A DNA stretch of 14,624 bases from Planctomycetota bacterium (GTDB taxonomy: Bacteria > Planctomycetota > UBA1135): contig JAQBVK010000027.1 in assembly GCA_027623585.1 (NCBI GenBank), positions 1-14,624 on the forward strand, in the 5' to 3' direction. Position numbers and translations under genes: made by a program. The notes beneath the pieces are model-generated. The model had not been told where the DNA came from, did not search any database, and saw only the letters and a list, made by a program, of their open reading frames with translations. Positions 14,058 through 14,624 of the stretch are shown here, in pieces; position 1 is the first letter of the stretch; the number at the start of each line of letters is the position of its first letter.

Positions 14058-14624
14058 ATGAATCTTCCTTCCTTGTTCATCACGATTCTCCTCGCCGCCG
14101 CTCCGGCAGCCGCGCAACAAGCTCGCGAGACTTCTCCTTTGGAACTCCAGCACCGGGCGCAAATCAGCACGCGTTACGCGCAGGCCACGTGGCCGGTGGG
14201 TGCGGCCCGCCAAGGCTTGCCGAATGCTCTGACGCTACCCGGCTGGACTGCCGATCCGCTGCAGAGCGCCGACGGGCGGCTCACGCGGAGTTTCCGCCGC
14301 GCGGGCGAGAAAGACGCCGCACCCGCCTTCGTGATCGAGTCCTGGGTGGCGGATGACGCGCGCGCCGCGCAAGAGGCGCTGGTGGATTGGCTCGCGGGGC
14401 TGCAGTCGGATCAGCGCATGCCAAGTGTGCACGAGCTCGGGATCCTGGCCGGCGACGCCGGCTTCGCCGGCCCTTCCGGCGCGAGCACGCGCGCCTTCGC
14501 GTGGATCGCCTACGTGCGCGGCAACGTCGCCGTGCGCGTGACGGCCAGCTCCGGCCGCGCCGCAGCGGAGCTCAATCTTGCCGAGATCGCGCGCGCGGTG
14601 GATCAAGCAATCTTGCGCGTGCCC
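14058..14624 (+). CDS. Secreted protein of unknown function (3' end outside window)
   Basis: The frame stays open from ATG 14058 to the last base, giving 189 residues with no stop. It begins with a signal peptide (MNLPSLFITILLAAAPAAAQQ, cleavage near AAA-QQ). The mature part starts with a Gln/Arg-rich helix, then contains LTLPGWTADPLQSADGRLTRSFRR, a WVADDARAAQEALVDWLAGLQ helix, and an RAFAWIAYVRGNVAVRVTASS strand pair followed by a helix (LNLAEIARAVDQAIL). This looks like a small alpha/beta domain, possibly repeated or continued beyond the window. I do not recognise the family. The strong Shine-Dalgarno and the 11-base gap make it co-expressed with the transglutaminase-like protein. A partner or inhibitor role is possible but unproven. 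Confidence 0.75.
   Translation, partial: MNLPSLFITILLAAAPAAAQQARETSPLELQHRAQISTRYAQATWPVGAARQGLPNALTLPGWTADPLQSADGRLTRSFRRAGEKDAAPAFVIESWVADDARAAQEALVDWLAGLQSDQRMPSVHELGILAGDAGFAGPSGASTRAFAWIAYVRGNVAVRVTASSGRAAAELNLAEIARAVDQAILRVP

Noticed and set aside
1..14624. CRISPR arrays, tRNA or rRNA genes, insertion sequences, phage or defence genes
   Set aside because: No regularly spaced repeats, no transposase or integrase motifs, no structural RNA signatures and no nuclease or defence-type domains were seen on either strand.

Overview
The window is a compact, GC-rich stretch of bacterial chromosome with twelve protein-coding genes and no RNA gene, insertion sequence or CRISPR array that I can see. 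Genes abut or overlap by 1-4 bases, and no gene-free stretch exceeds about 30 bases (about 100 bases if the shortest starts are chosen at the one divergent junction). The gene families point to an environmental bacterium of the Planctomycetota or a neighbouring phylum: a TIGR03790-family secreted protein, ChaN-like lipoproteins and ABC-2 exporters of the NosFY type. That placement is inference; there is no rRNA or other marker gene here.

Left part (1-2954). The window opens inside a fold-type I PLP aminotransferase, followed with a 4-base overlap by a lipoprotein of unknown function. A GHMP sugar kinase of the galactokinase family lies on the opposite strand. It converges on the lipoprotein gene with a 9-base gap and diverges from the next operon.

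Middle part (2942-8415). A rightward operon encodes an exported parvulin-like protein, then two consecutive ABC-2 transporter modules (ATPase, permease, ATPase, permease) joined by 1-4 base overlaps, then, after 3 bases, a DDAH/amidinotransferase-superfamily enzyme. The two half-transporters could form one heteromeric exporter or two related ones. The substrate cannot be read from the sequence.

Right part (8436-14624, open). A second rightward operon appears to start at a candidate promoter whose -10 (TAGAAT) lies six bases before a GTG start, which suggests leaderless translation. It encodes four proteins that all begin with signal peptides or lipoprotein signals. They are a ChaN/Tiki-type lipoprotein fused to what looks like a degenerate alpha/beta-hydrolase, a TIGR03790 protein with a long helical C-terminal extension, a secreted protein with a FlgD-type Ig domain and a transglutaminase-like Cys/His/Asp region, and a small secreted protein cut by the window edge. 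This group is the best candidate for an undescribed cell-envelope system. The other points of interest are the sugar-contact substitutions in the kinase, overlapping divergent -10-like elements at 2963-2972, and a near-perfect 20-base palindrome inside the ChaN-hydrolase gene.
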